Shown here: piece by piece, positions 1 through 8,117 of the stretch
Layout of the letters: each line of letters opens with the position of its first letter
Numbering within the stretch: position 1 is the stretch's first letter
Origin: CAYMRB01 sp964392615
GTDB lineage: Bacteria > Planctomycetota > UBA8108
Direction: 5' to 3'
Assembly (NCBI GenBank): GCA_964392615.1
Contig: CAYMRB010000003.1
Coordinates: forward strand, 1-63,940
Length of the DNA: 63,940 nucleotides
Notes under the pieces: model-generated
Database searches by the model: none
What the model was told of the DNA's origin: nothing
Seen by the model: only the letters and a program-made list of their open reading frames with translations
Translations under genes and position numbers: made by a program

Positions 1-13
1 GGGGGGGTGTCAT
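1..13 (-). CDS. start of a further operon gene, cut by the window edge
   Basis: An ATG at 13-11 overlaps the TGA stop of the VWA gene (12-10) in an ATGA arrangement, the same coupling seen at other junctions of this operon. Only four codons (Met-Thr-Pro-Pro) lie in the window, so no function can be given. The call rests on the overlap geometry alone. Confidence 0.35.
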
Positions 14-2517
14 AGTCGACGCCGGAGAACGCCCAGGATCTGGCCCGGGAGCGCTTGGTGGGCGAGGTGGGGCGAAGCCTCGCGCCGCACGGATGCGGCC
101 GTCAGTCCCGCTCGGGCGGAGTCCTCCGGAAGCGGGCGCAGCGATGCCGCGGCAGCGGGGAGCTCCGTCGTGAGGCGATACTCGGCGGGATACGGTCGCT
201 GGTAGTGAAGCACGCGTAGGCGGTCGTGTTCGCGATCGAGGAGGCGCAGTGTCATGCTGTCCCTGGCCGCGAGAGGTATGTCGGCGCGGTACTTGCCCAA
301 GCCGACCTCGTCGACACGGACGTCGATCGGCGTGCCGTGATCGCTCAGCGCGCTCGCTTCCCATTCGATGCCCGAGACCGGCGCGTCGCGTTCGTCGCGT
401 CGTCCCACGTCGACGGACCACGTCTCTCTGGAGACGGTCGCGCGAGTCGTGACGCCGCTCGGTTCCGTCTTGCGTAGAATCGCCCGCAGCGCCTGCGCCC
501 AGAAGCGGCCGCAATCCTCCCAGGCGAGCCACTCGCCGCCCCAGCGTTCGGTGAGATCGCTCGAGAAGGCCAGGCCCGTCCCGAGACCGAAGCGCGACAC
601 CGCGAGCAGCGGATCTCCGGTCTCGACGGACAGCAGCACCTGCGCCGTGGGTTTCGCTTCCGTCATCACGTATCCGAGCGTGAACGGCAGGTCGCGTCCG
701 ACGTAGCCGCTCAACAACGGATGGTCGCCGGTCTGAACGGTACCGAAGTAGTCCTCCTTGATCGCCGAGCGCGACGCCTGCATGGTCTCCTTGGTGAAGA
801 TCTGCGGCACGGTCGTCGGATCCATCGTCTCGTAGTAGCGCCCTCGACCCGCCTTGGCGATCTGCGCCATCAGCTGGCGGTCGGCGTCCGGCCCCAGAGC
901 GACCGTCGACACCGTGATGCGCGCGTCGACCATCGCGAGTGTCAGCCCCTCGTGGTCAGCCGGCTGCGTCTGCCCGTCGCCGAGCAAGATCATGTGTTTG
1001 ATCTTCGTGTGGACATTGTCCAGCATGTCCTTCCCGACGCTCATGGCCGGGTACATATTCGTGCCTCCGCCAGCATCCAAGCGGTCGATCGCGTCGCGGA
1101 TAGCGTGGGCATCCGACGCGCTCTTCATCTCGCTGACGACGTACGGCTCACCGTCGAATGCGACGAGTCCGATCTGGTCTTGCCCGCCGAGAATCTCCAC
1201 GGTCGACCTCGCCGCCTGGCGTGCGAGTGCGATCGGCACGCCGGTCATGCTGCCGGACTTGTCGAGGACGAGGACCATCGCGAGCGACGGCTTTTCCTTC
1301 TCCTTCTCGAAACGCGACACGAGCGGCAGAACATCCTCGACGGGAGTCCTGTAGTACCCTCCGAGGCCGAAGCTGCTGTCCGACCCGAGCATCGCGAGTC
1401 CGCCGCCGAACTCCGACACGTATTTCTCGAGAAGCTCCATCTGCCGCGACGTGAGGCTCGTTGCCGCGAGGTTCGCGAGGACGATCGCGTCGAACGCGAG
1501 AAGGCCGGCCAGAGTGTCGGGAAGGCCGTGTTCCCCGCGTACGTCGACCTCGAGCTCCTGCTCCCGCAGCGCTCGCGCGATGGGGCGCATGTCGCGAGGC
1601 TTCTCGTGCAGGATGAGCACGCGCGGCTCGCCCCGCACGGTCACCGTCGCGGTCGAGCGGTTGTTGATCGCGAAGTGGTCCTTCTCGGCGATGAGCTCGG
1701 CCGTCCACACGCTCGATCCGCTCGTTCGCATCTCGACGTCGAGCCGTACCGTGTTGTCCGCGTTCGGATCGAGCTCGACATCTGTTTCGGCGACGGACAC
1801 ACCCCGGTGCAGGATGCGCAGCCGAGCAGCGGTCCTCGCGTTCGTCGCCAGACGCGCGGTCATGCGCACGATCTCGCCCCGAAACGCCACCGGCGTGCTC
1901 GCCTCGAGTGACAGCACCGCGGCCTCCGGAACGGACAGCCCGGCGATCCTCTCGAACGAGATGTCGACACCCTCCTCGCGCAAGGTGTCGATCGCACTCG
2001 CGAGCTCTCCTTCGGTCTCCTGGCCGTCGCTGAAGAGGACGACGCGATGGGCCTTGCCCGCCGGGAACGCCGCACGAGTGCCGAGAAGCGCGCGGCCGAG
2101 GCGGCTCGCACTGCGGAAACGATCGTCCGCGATTCCCTCCCGCCAGCTCTGCAGGGTCTCCGCGAGCTGCCGCGGCTCGTAAGCGCGAACGCCGTTCGCC
2201 ACGGCGAAGAGGGACCAGCCATCCCGCGCGCCGAGGGCGGCGATGTGCCGTTCGATCTCATCGCCGGCTTCCTCGGCCGCCGCGAGGTCGATGGACTCCG
2301 AGACGTCGACCAGGAACACGACGTGGAGGTCGCGGCTCTCGGTCGAGACAAAGGGCCGGCACAGCGCGAGCACGAGAAGAGCGACCGCGGCACACCTCGC
2401 GGCGAACGCCGCGATCCACAGCGCCCGCGGCCGCTCGACCAAGCTGAAGCGCAGGCCGACGGCGAGTATCGCGAGGCCGAGCAACCACCAGAGAGGTTCG
2501 AAAGAGACGATCTCCAT
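10..2517 (-). CDS. membrane-anchored double VWA protein with GATase-like domain (Bat-type operon)
   Basis: A product of 835 residues. Two hydrophobic segments lie at about 8-22 and 33-55. A first VWA-like region follows with a degenerate MIDAS (DVSES at 71-75). A segment resembling the class I glutamine amidotransferase-like fold occupies about 298-400 (EFGGGLAMLGSD), and a second VWA domain has a full MIDAS (DKSGS at 419-423, GGGTN, LLGDG). The ATG at 2517 was chosen because the open frame upstream is low-complexity Arg/Ser sequence overlapping the previous gene, and because it falls 4 bases after that gene's stop. Proteins of this design normally accompany MoxR and DUF58 partners at the membrane. 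Metal-dependent binding of a partner is expected from the second VWA, while the exact role is unknown. It is the sixth full gene of the operon by position after the ATPase block. Confidence 0.85.
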   Translation of the reverse strand: MEIVSFEPLWWLLGLAILAVGLRFSLVERPRALWIAAFAARCAAVALLVLALCRPFVSTESRDLHVVFLVDVSESIDLAAAEEAGDEIERHIAALGARDGWSLFAVANGVRAYEPRQLAETLQSWREGIADDRFRSASRLGRALLGTRAAFPAGKAHRVVLFSDGQETEGELASAIDTLREEGVDISFERIAGLSVPEAAVLSLEASTPVAFRGEIVRMTARLATNARTAARLRILHRGVSVAETDVELDPNADNTVRLDVEMRTSGSSVWTAELIAEKDHFAINNRSTATVTVRGEPRVLILHEKPRDMRPIARALREQELEVDVRGEHGLPDTLAGLLAFDAIVLANLAATSLTSRQMELLEKYVSEFGGGLAMLGSDSSFGLGGYYRTPVEDVLPLVSRFEKEKEKPSLAMVLVLDKSGSMTGVPIALARQAARSTVEILGGQDQIGLVAFDGEPYVVSEMKSASDAHAIRDAIDRLDAGGGTNMYPAMSVGKDMLDNVHTKIKHMILLGDGQTQPADHEGLTLAMVDARITVSTVALGPDADRQLMAQIAKAGRGRYYETMDPTTVPQIFTKETMQASRSAIKEDYFGTVQTGDHPLLSGYVGRDLPFTLGYVMTEAKPTAQVLLSVETGDPLLAVSRFGLGTGLAFSSDLTERWGGEWLAWEDCGRFWAQALRAILRKTEPSGVTTRATVSRETWSVDVGRRDERDAPVSGIEWEASALSDHGTPIDVRVDEVGLGKYRADIPLAARDSMTLRLLDREHDRLRVLHYQRPYPAEYRLTTELPAAAASLRPLPEDSARAGLTAASVRREASPHLAHQALPGQILGVLRRRL

Positions 2518-2521
2518 CACG

Positions 2522-4339
2522 CTACCCGACCTTGCGACGCTGATAGAGGAGGCTCTCGACGACGAGGACGACGAGCGCGAGTTGCAGCAAGATGGACGCG
2601 GGCCGCGGCCCGTGCTCGATCGGTCGGCTCGAGTCAACCGTCGCGGCGTTGTCGAGCAGCGTCTCCTCCGCCGCGAAGAGGCTGCTGCCGACGGCCCAGT
2701 GTCCGGACGCGTTGGACAGCTCCCAGAATCCTGTCCGCTCGAGCGGTCCGAACGCGTCGCCGTCGAGCTCGCCACTCAGGCCGCCGGGATCCCTCACGCG
2801 CGTGATCTCTCCGTCGCGAGCGCCCGGAACGCGCAGCGCTCTTCCCGTCGGATACGACGCGGCGAGACCCTCTTCGCGTCCGATGAGGTGTGTGACAGCG
2901 CCGTGCACCAGCACCGGAAACCACGCGCTGAGGAAGAACTCGGCCAGGCGGGGATCGGTGTTGAAGACGCACGCACCACGGCCCTCGCGGTGCGCGACCC
3001 ATACGAGAGGCACCCCGTCCTCGCTCTCGACGACGACGACGGCCCCCGGAGGTGCCTGGCACCGGCGAGCGCCGGCGAACGGCACGCCGAGAGCATCGCA
3101 GTACCGCACGACGGGGTGGTCGGCCGTGATGACGCGTGGAACGACCCTGTCGATCTCGTCGCCCAGATCTTCCCACCAGGGCGAATCACCTTCGGGAGCG
3201 AAGATTACCGCGAGCTCGGCGTCCGGATCATCGCCTGACGCGATGACCACGGCGGCGGTCGACGGCTCGCCAGCGTCCGGCGGGGCGTCGTCGGACGTCG
3301 GAGTCGTATCGATCAACGCGAAGCCGTCGGACGACTTTGAGAACGCCAGCACGGTGTGCTCGAAGAAGTACGGGTTGTCGGCGACGACGCGCACCGGAAT
3401 CGGTCGCGGCTCGTGCACCACGAGATGCGCGACGTCGTCGAACCCCAGCCGGTCGGCGTGCGCGGTCGTCACGCGAGCCAGCCACCTGCCGGTCTCGGCG
3501 CCTTCGACGTGGTAGACCTCCGGCGGGTTCACGCCGGGAACGACGCGCACGGGAATCACTCGCGCGATGCGGCCATCGTCGGCATGCGATAGCGTCACCT
3601 CCGCGTCGATCGCGTTCGGGAATGACGACGCGAGCCGGAAGTAGAAGCCGAACCGGCCGCCGCTTCCGGGGAGGCGCTCGAGATCGCATGACACGATGCC
3701 GACGTTGTCGAGCGGCTCGCCGATCTTGCGCAGCTCCACCGCGTCGGGAAGCACGCCTTGGTCGAAGCCGCCGTCGGAAAGGAGAAGGACCCGGTGCGCC
3801 TCCGAGCCCAGGCTGTCGCTCGACAGCTGCCGAAGCGCGGCGGGATCCAGCGGCAGCTGCGCCCCGTCGATGTCTTCGATGGCAGCGAGCAGATCGCGCG
3901 GATTGTCGGTCAGGTGCGAACGGTAGGACAGGGCCGAGTCGACGGTCGCGACGGCCGCGCGCTGGTGGCCATCCATCGCGCGCACGATATCCGCGGCCAC
4001 CTCCTTGGCCGCTTCGAGGCCCGGCGCGCCGGCGTCGCCCGCGCTCATGCTCGCGCTGCGGTCGATGACCAGAAGGAAGTCGCCGCTGTCGTCCTCGCCG
4101 AAGCGAGGGGCCGCGAGGGCCAGCACGACCGCGGCGAGTGCGGCGATCAAGAGCAGCAGGCTCAGGACGTCGCGCAAGCGGTGCAAGAGCCGGTTCGCGC
4201 GCTTCTCGCTCAGGATCGTCTCCCACAGGAAGAACGCGGTTGTCGGCCGGCGACGCGGACGTACCTTCAGGAAGTAGATCGCGACGAGGGGGACGGCGCT
4301 CAGAAACGCCCAGAGGAACGCGGGGCTCAGGAACGTCAT
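2522..4339 (-). CDS. BatA-like VWA membrane protein
   Basis: A product of 605 residues. The N-terminus (about 1-78) has two hydrophobic segments separated by a basic stretch (KVRPRRRPTTAFFLW), the pattern of the BatA/aerotolerance-regulator N-terminal domain. A VWA domain starts near 87 with MIDAS DRSAS at 93-97. A final hydrophobic segment near 580-600 is followed by a basic tail, so both ends are membrane-anchored. The ATG at 4339 overlaps the TGA of the DUF58 gene by four bases (ATGA), which fixes the start; the longer open frame is an overlap shadow. The gene follows MoxR and DUF58 and precedes a second VWA gene. In such operons the ATPase is thought to remodel or activate VWA proteins, and the substrate here is unknown. 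Confidence 0.87.
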   Translation of the reverse strand: MTFLSPAFLWAFLSAVPLVAIYFLKVRPRRRPTTAFFLWETILSEKRANRLLHRLRDVLSLLLLIAALAAVVLALAAPRFGEDDSGDFLLVIDRSASMSAGDAGAPGLEAAKEVAADIVRAMDGHQRAAVATVDSALSYRSHLTDNPRDLLAAIEDIDGAQLPLDPAALRQLSSDSLGSEAHRVLLLSDGGFDQGVLPDAVELRKIGEPLDNVGIVSCDLERLPGSGGRFGFYFRLASSFPNAIDAEVTLSHADDGRIARVIPVRVVPGVNPPEVYHVEGAETGRWLARVTTAHADRLGFDDVAHLVVHEPRPIPVRVVADNPYFFEHTVLAFSKSSDGFALIDTTPTSDDAPPDAGEPSTAAVVIASGDDPDAELAVIFAPEGDSPWWEDLGDEIDRVVPRVITADHPVVRYCDALGVPFAGARRCQAPPGAVVVVESEDGVPLVWVAHREGRGACVFNTDPRLAEFFLSAWFPVLVHGAVTHLIGREEGLAASYPTGRALRVPGARDGEITRVRDPGGLSGELDGDAFGPLERTGFWELSNASGHWAVGSSLFAAEETLLDNAATVDSSRPIEHGPRPASILLQLALVVLVVESLLYQRRKVG

Positions 4340-5199
4340 GCGATCAGCCCGCCTCGCCGGACGATTTCTTCGATGGCGCGATCGAACGGCACGTCGGGTC
4401 GGGTGTTCGCCAGTCCGATGCCCCGGCGCGCGCAGCACGTCGCGAGGCTGTCGTTCCAGTCGCGTACGGCCGTCTCGAAGAGGCTGGCCTCGCGCGGCGA
4501 CACGGTCACTCGTCGCGTCTGGCCCGTCTCCACGCACTCGAGGTCGACGTCTCCCTTCCACGTACAGTGCGTGTCGTCGTCGTCCTGGACGCTCATGCAG
4601 AATACGTCGTGCTTGCTCCAGAGCAGGAAGCTCAATCCGTCTTCGAAACCTCCCGGGAAGAAGAAGTCCGAGATGACGATCACGACGCCGCGGCGGCGGT
4701 GCCGCGCCCGGAACTCGCGCGTGCAGGCCGTGAAGTCGCTGTCGCTGCCTGTGGTCGTCGCGTCTTCGAGAGCCTGCAAGAACTGCATGGCCTTGCCGCG
4801 TCCCCTGCGAGGCTCGAGCAGCGTGCGCAGCTGGTCCGACATGCTGTACAGGACGACCTCGTCATGCGTGTTGAGAGCGATGTATCCGAGTGCCGCCGCA
4901 AGCTGCTTCGCGTAGTCGAGCTTCCGCCCCATCGACTGACTGCAATCGAGGAAGAGGTAGATCGTCGCGTCCTCTTCGGTCTCGAACAGTTTGATGACGA
5001 GGCTCTCGAAGCGGGCCTTGACGCGCCAGTCGATCGCGCGGAGGTCGTCGCCGAGGGTGTACTCCGCGTAATCGGCGAACGTCACCCCGGATCCCTTCTT
5101 GGTACTCCTACGATCAGCCTGGAGGCTTCCACCGAGCACCTTGCGCGTCAGCAGGTAGAGCGACTCCAATCGGCGAATGAAGGCGGGATCGGTCAGCAT
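4336..5199 (-). CDS. DUF58 domain protein
   Basis: A product of 287 residues. The family signature is clear: GSGVTFADYAEYTLGDD then LRAIDWRVKARFESL near residues 37-67. A VWA-like half follows, with FLDCSQSM (DxSxS type) near 85-92. There is no signal peptide or membrane segment, so it should be cytoplasmic or peripheral to the membrane partners. Either an ATG at 5199 or the adjacent GTG at 5202 could start it, and no strong Shine-Dalgarno separates them. It lies 37 bases after the MoxR stop and overlaps the next gene by four bases. DUF58 proteins are standard neighbours of MoxR ATPases and VWA proteins; their biochemical role is not settled. Confidence 0.88.
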   Translation of the reverse strand: MLTDPAFIRRLESLYLLTRKVLGGSLQADRRSTKKGSGVTFADYAEYTLGDDLRAIDWRVKARFESLVIKLFETEEDATIYLFLDCSQSMGRKLDYAKQLAAALGYIALNTHDEVVLYSMSDQLRTLLEPRRGRGKAMQFLQALEDATTTGSDSDFTACTREFRARHRRRGVVIVISDFFFPGGFEDGLSFLLWSKHDVFCMSVQDDDDTHCTWKGDVDLECVETGQTRRVTVSPREASLFETAVRDWNDSLATCCARRGIGLANTRPDVPFDRAIEEIVRRGGLIA

Positions 5200-5236
5200 C
5201 ACGGGGCGCTCGTCAAGGGCCGTTGCATAGCGTCAC

Positions 5237-6241
5237 TCACGCGCTCCGCGTTCTCACGGCAGCGATGGCGCTTCGGATCAGCTCGTCGCGCTGCACTCCT
5301 GCGCTCTCGCCCTCGAAGCTCAGAATCAACCGGTGGCGCAACGCGGGAAGCGCCGCCGCGTCGATGTCGTCGCGTGCGACGTGATAGCGACCATCGAGAA
5401 GAGCCCGCACGCGCGCCGCAGCGAGGATCGCCTGTGCGCCGCGAGGCGACGCTCCGTGGCGGACGTACTTGGCGACCTCTGCGGATGCGTTGCGATCTTC
5501 GGGGTGCGTGCCGCGTACGACGGCGACGAGATAGTTCTCGATCGACTCTTCGATCGGTACCTTGCGGAAGACCCTGTTCATCGCGAGGATCTCGTCGCCC
5601 GTCGCTACGGCGCGGACGATCGGTGAAGTCGAGCCGCCGGTGCGCCGCAGAATCTCGACGTACTGACCATGGTCGGGGAGAGCCACATCGAGCTTGAAGA
5701 AGAAGCGGTCGAGCTGCGCTTCCGGCAGCGGGTACGTGCCGTCTTGCTCGATCGGGTTCTGCGTCGCCAGCACGAAGAACGGGCTCGGCAGCAGATGCGT
5801 CTTCCCGGTCACGGTCGCGGTCCGTTCCTGCATCGTCTCGAGCAGCGCGGACTGTGTCTTCGGCGTCGCGCGGTTGATCTCATCGGCGAGGAGGACGTTG
5901 CAGAACACCGGCCCCGGCTGAAACTCGAGCTCCCTCTCCGCGCCGCGCTCGACGAGGAAGTCGCTGCCGACGATGTCGGCCGGCAGGAGGTCCGGCGTGA
6001 ACTGGATCCTGCGGAAGCTCAGCTCGAGGGTGCGGCTCAACGTCGTCACGAGAGCCGTCTTGCCGACTCCCGGCACGCCCTCGAGCAGCACGTGGCCGCC
6101 GCAGATCACGGCGATCAAGACGTTTTCGACGATGGCTTCCTGACCGACGATGAAGCGTCCGATCTCGCTACGGATGCGCTGAAACGTGCTGATGAAATCC
6201 TCGACGTCGCGATCGACGCCGGCGGCCGCCTGCTGGGTCAT
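5237..6241 (-). CDS. MoxR-family AAA+ ATPase
   Basis: A product of 334 residues, the usual length for MoxR. The Walker A motif is GVPGVGKT (55-62), Walker B is NVLLADEINR (115-124), and the sensor segment FVLATQNPIEQ with the TYPLPEAQLDRF motif follows. All catalytic motifs look intact. It is a cytoplasmic ATPase of the MoxR/RavA clade, inferred to act as a chaperone-like remodeller for the VWA proteins encoded just downstream. The start ATG at 6241 overlaps the stop of the preceding coiled-coil membrane gene (ATGA), so the whole block is probably translated as a coupled set. Confidence 0.95.
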   Translation of the reverse strand: MTQQAAAGVDRDVEDFISTFQRIRSEIGRFIVGQEAIVENVLIAVICGGHVLLEGVPGVGKTALVTTLSRTLELSFRRIQFTPDLLPADIVGSDFLVERGAERELEFQPGPVFCNVLLADEINRATPKTQSALLETMQERTATVTGKTHLLPSPFFVLATQNPIEQDGTYPLPEAQLDRFFFKLDVALPDHGQYVEILRRTGGSTSPIVRAVATGDEILAMNRVFRKVPIEESIENYLVAVVRGTHPEDRNASAEVAKYVRHGASPRGAQAILAAARVRALLDGRYHVARDDIDAAALPALRHRLILSFEGESAGVQRDELIRSAIAAVRTRSA

Positions 6242-8112
6242 TCGTTCGGATTCCCCTCTTCGTCGCGGCTCTCGTCCGCTTCGTGGATGTTCTCGAAGTA
6301 CTCCCTGACGCCGTCGCGGACGTCGTCGGGAACGTCTTCACGCGCGACGAACGACTCGAACTGACGTCGGAAGTCGCGCGGTCGCGCGGTCGCCGCGGCG
6401 CTGCTCGTGCCGCTGCCGTCGTCGGCCGACTCGACCGTCGTGACCGAAGGCCCGTCTCCCTTGATGCCCTTGAGTGCCGTCGTCTGGCCGTTGTCGTCGG
6501 CGGGGGCGACGCCGTCGCGCTCGGTTCGCTCGCTCCCCTCGCCGGCCTGCACTCCGCCGCGCGCTCGAGACGCCGTGCGGGCGAGCTCTTCGGAAAGCGA
6601 GTTGCCGTCACGGCTGCCGCGACACAGGTAGCCAGAGCAGGAGGCGAGCTTGCGGCGCATGCGGGCGAGCCGCTGGCGCGTCGTCTTGCGCGCTGCGAGA
6701 CGCCGCAACGTGTCGCCCAGACGCGATAGGCGACGGTTGACGCCGCTGCACTTCGAGTCGCACTTGGCGAGCTGTTCCGCGTCGCACTGGCCGTCCTGCT
6801 TCTCGTCCTCGCGCAGCTTCTCGAGGAGGCGCTCGAGGTCCTCCGCCTCACGCTCGAGAGATTCGAGGAGGTCCGCGAGCTCGTCGGCAGCGTCTTCGTC
6901 GGTCGGTTCCGTCGCGGGCTTCTCCTGCCCGGCGGTGCCGTCCGCGCCCTCCTGGGCTCGCGACGAGCTCGAGCTTTCGGAGCCGGTCGCAGCGCCGCTC
7001 GAGCCGCTGCGCGACGTACGCGCCGGCTTCGCGTCATCGCCGGAGCGGGGCAGGCGTTCGGGATTCTCGCTGCCGCGCGTCGACGCATCGAGCGATGTCT
7101 CGTTCTTTCTGCGCAGCCCCTTCGCTTCCGCAGATCGTTCGCGGTGCGCGCGGGCCGCGAAGGCCATGCGTCGCGCCGCGGCGCGAAGCCGGGCGAGGTC
7201 TTTCTGCCGCGCGGTCAGCGGCTTCTTCGGATCCTGCTCGAGCTCCCCGAGCTGCTGCGCGGCCTTGCGATACTGCTTCTTCTGCAGCGTGACGCCGAGC
7301 TTGCGGGCGTCCGGGAGCTTCTCGAGCTCGCGGGCGACCGCGGCCAGGAGCCGTTCCTGCTTGGCCGTCTCGAGGCGCTCCGAACGTTCGCTCAGGCGCT
7401 TCTCGAACCGTGCGTACTGCCGGAGAGCCTCGTTGCGGTCTTCCGTGTTGTCGAGACTCTCGACCCACTCGCGCAGCTCCGAGGCGCGCAGGATTTCCTC
7501 CTCGTCGTCGTCCTTCGCTGCCTCGATCGCCTCGCGCTCGACCTCATCGGCGAGGAGCTCGTTGATCTCCTCGGTCCTTTCTTGCGTCGCGATCCGCTCC
7601 TGCCGCTCCTCCATGACGCGCGGCGAGTCACCTCGCAGCCCGAGCAGGGCGGACGCGAGCACGAGGACGAGCGCGACCGAGAAGAGCCGCAGCGCGGACT
7701 TGCCGCGAATGTCGCCGACGCGGTATCCCGCCACGTCGAACGCGGTACGCTGCGCCTGGAGCTCGTAGACGCCGTCGTTGTTTCCGGAGGCAGCGAACGA
7801 GCGCGTCGATCGAACGCCGTCCTTCAGGGCGAAGAAGTCATCGGCGAACAGCGCCGCGCGTTCCGCACCGACGCGTCGCAGGCTCCACGCGACGATCGCC
7901 GCGAGAGCGGTCGCTGCGAGGACCGTCGGATACCACACGACGGGCACGCGATGACCCGAGGCGACGTAGACGAGCGCGATGGCCAGCATCGCGGCGCTCC
8001 CGAGACCGAGGCTCCACGCGAGGGTCTGCCACCAGGCCCGACGGTTGAGCCTGCGTCGAACTCGGTCGACGAAGCGATCGACGCGGGCGCGGGATCGATC
8101 AGGTTCGTTCAT
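6238..8112 (-). CDS. coiled-coil membrane protein of the MoxR/VWA operon
   Basis: A product of 624 residues without a recognised domain. Two hydrophobic segments lie at about 29-50 and 54-75 and a third near 128-147 (LFSVALVLVLASALLGLRG). After that comes a long charged helical stretch rich in Glu, Arg and Lys, typical of coiled coil, then a Ser/Gly/Asp-rich linker and a cysteine-containing helical part (CDAEQLAKCDSKCSG, later CSGYLCRG). The ATG at 8112 was chosen because it follows the previous stop by five bases and gives the basic N-terminus before the first membrane helix; 65 codons of open frame upstream overlap the previous gene. The layout resembles the large membrane helical proteins of planctomycete MoxR operons. 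Its function is unknown. Confidence 0.78.
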   Translation of the reverse strand: MNEPDRSRARVDRFVDRVRRRLNRRAWWQTLAWSLGLGSAAMLAIALVYVASGHRVPVVWYPTVLAATALAAIVAWSLRRVGAERAALFADDFFALKDGVRSTRSFAASGNNDGVYELQAQRTAFDVAGYRVGDIRGKSALRLFSVALVLVLASALLGLRGDSPRVMEERQERIATQERTEEINELLADEVEREAIEAAKDDDEEEILRASELREWVESLDNTEDRNEALRQYARFEKRLSERSERLETAKQERLLAAVARELEKLPDARKLGVTLQKKQYRKAAQQLGELEQDPKKPLTARQKDLARLRAAARRMAFAARAHRERSAEAKGLRRKNETSLDASTRGSENPERLPRSGDDAKPARTSRSGSSGAATGSESSSSSRAQEGADGTAGQEKPATEPTDEDAADELADLLESLEREAEDLERLLEKLREDEKQDGQCDAEQLAKCDSKCSGVNRRLSRLGDTLRRLAARKTTRQRLARMRRKLASCSGYLCRGSRDGNSLSEELARTASRARGGVQAGEGSERTERDGVAPADDNGQTTALKGIKGDGPSVTTVESADDGSGTSSAAATARPRDFRRQFESFVAREDVPDDVRDGVREYFENIHEADESRDEEGNPNE

Positions 8113-8117
8113 GGTCG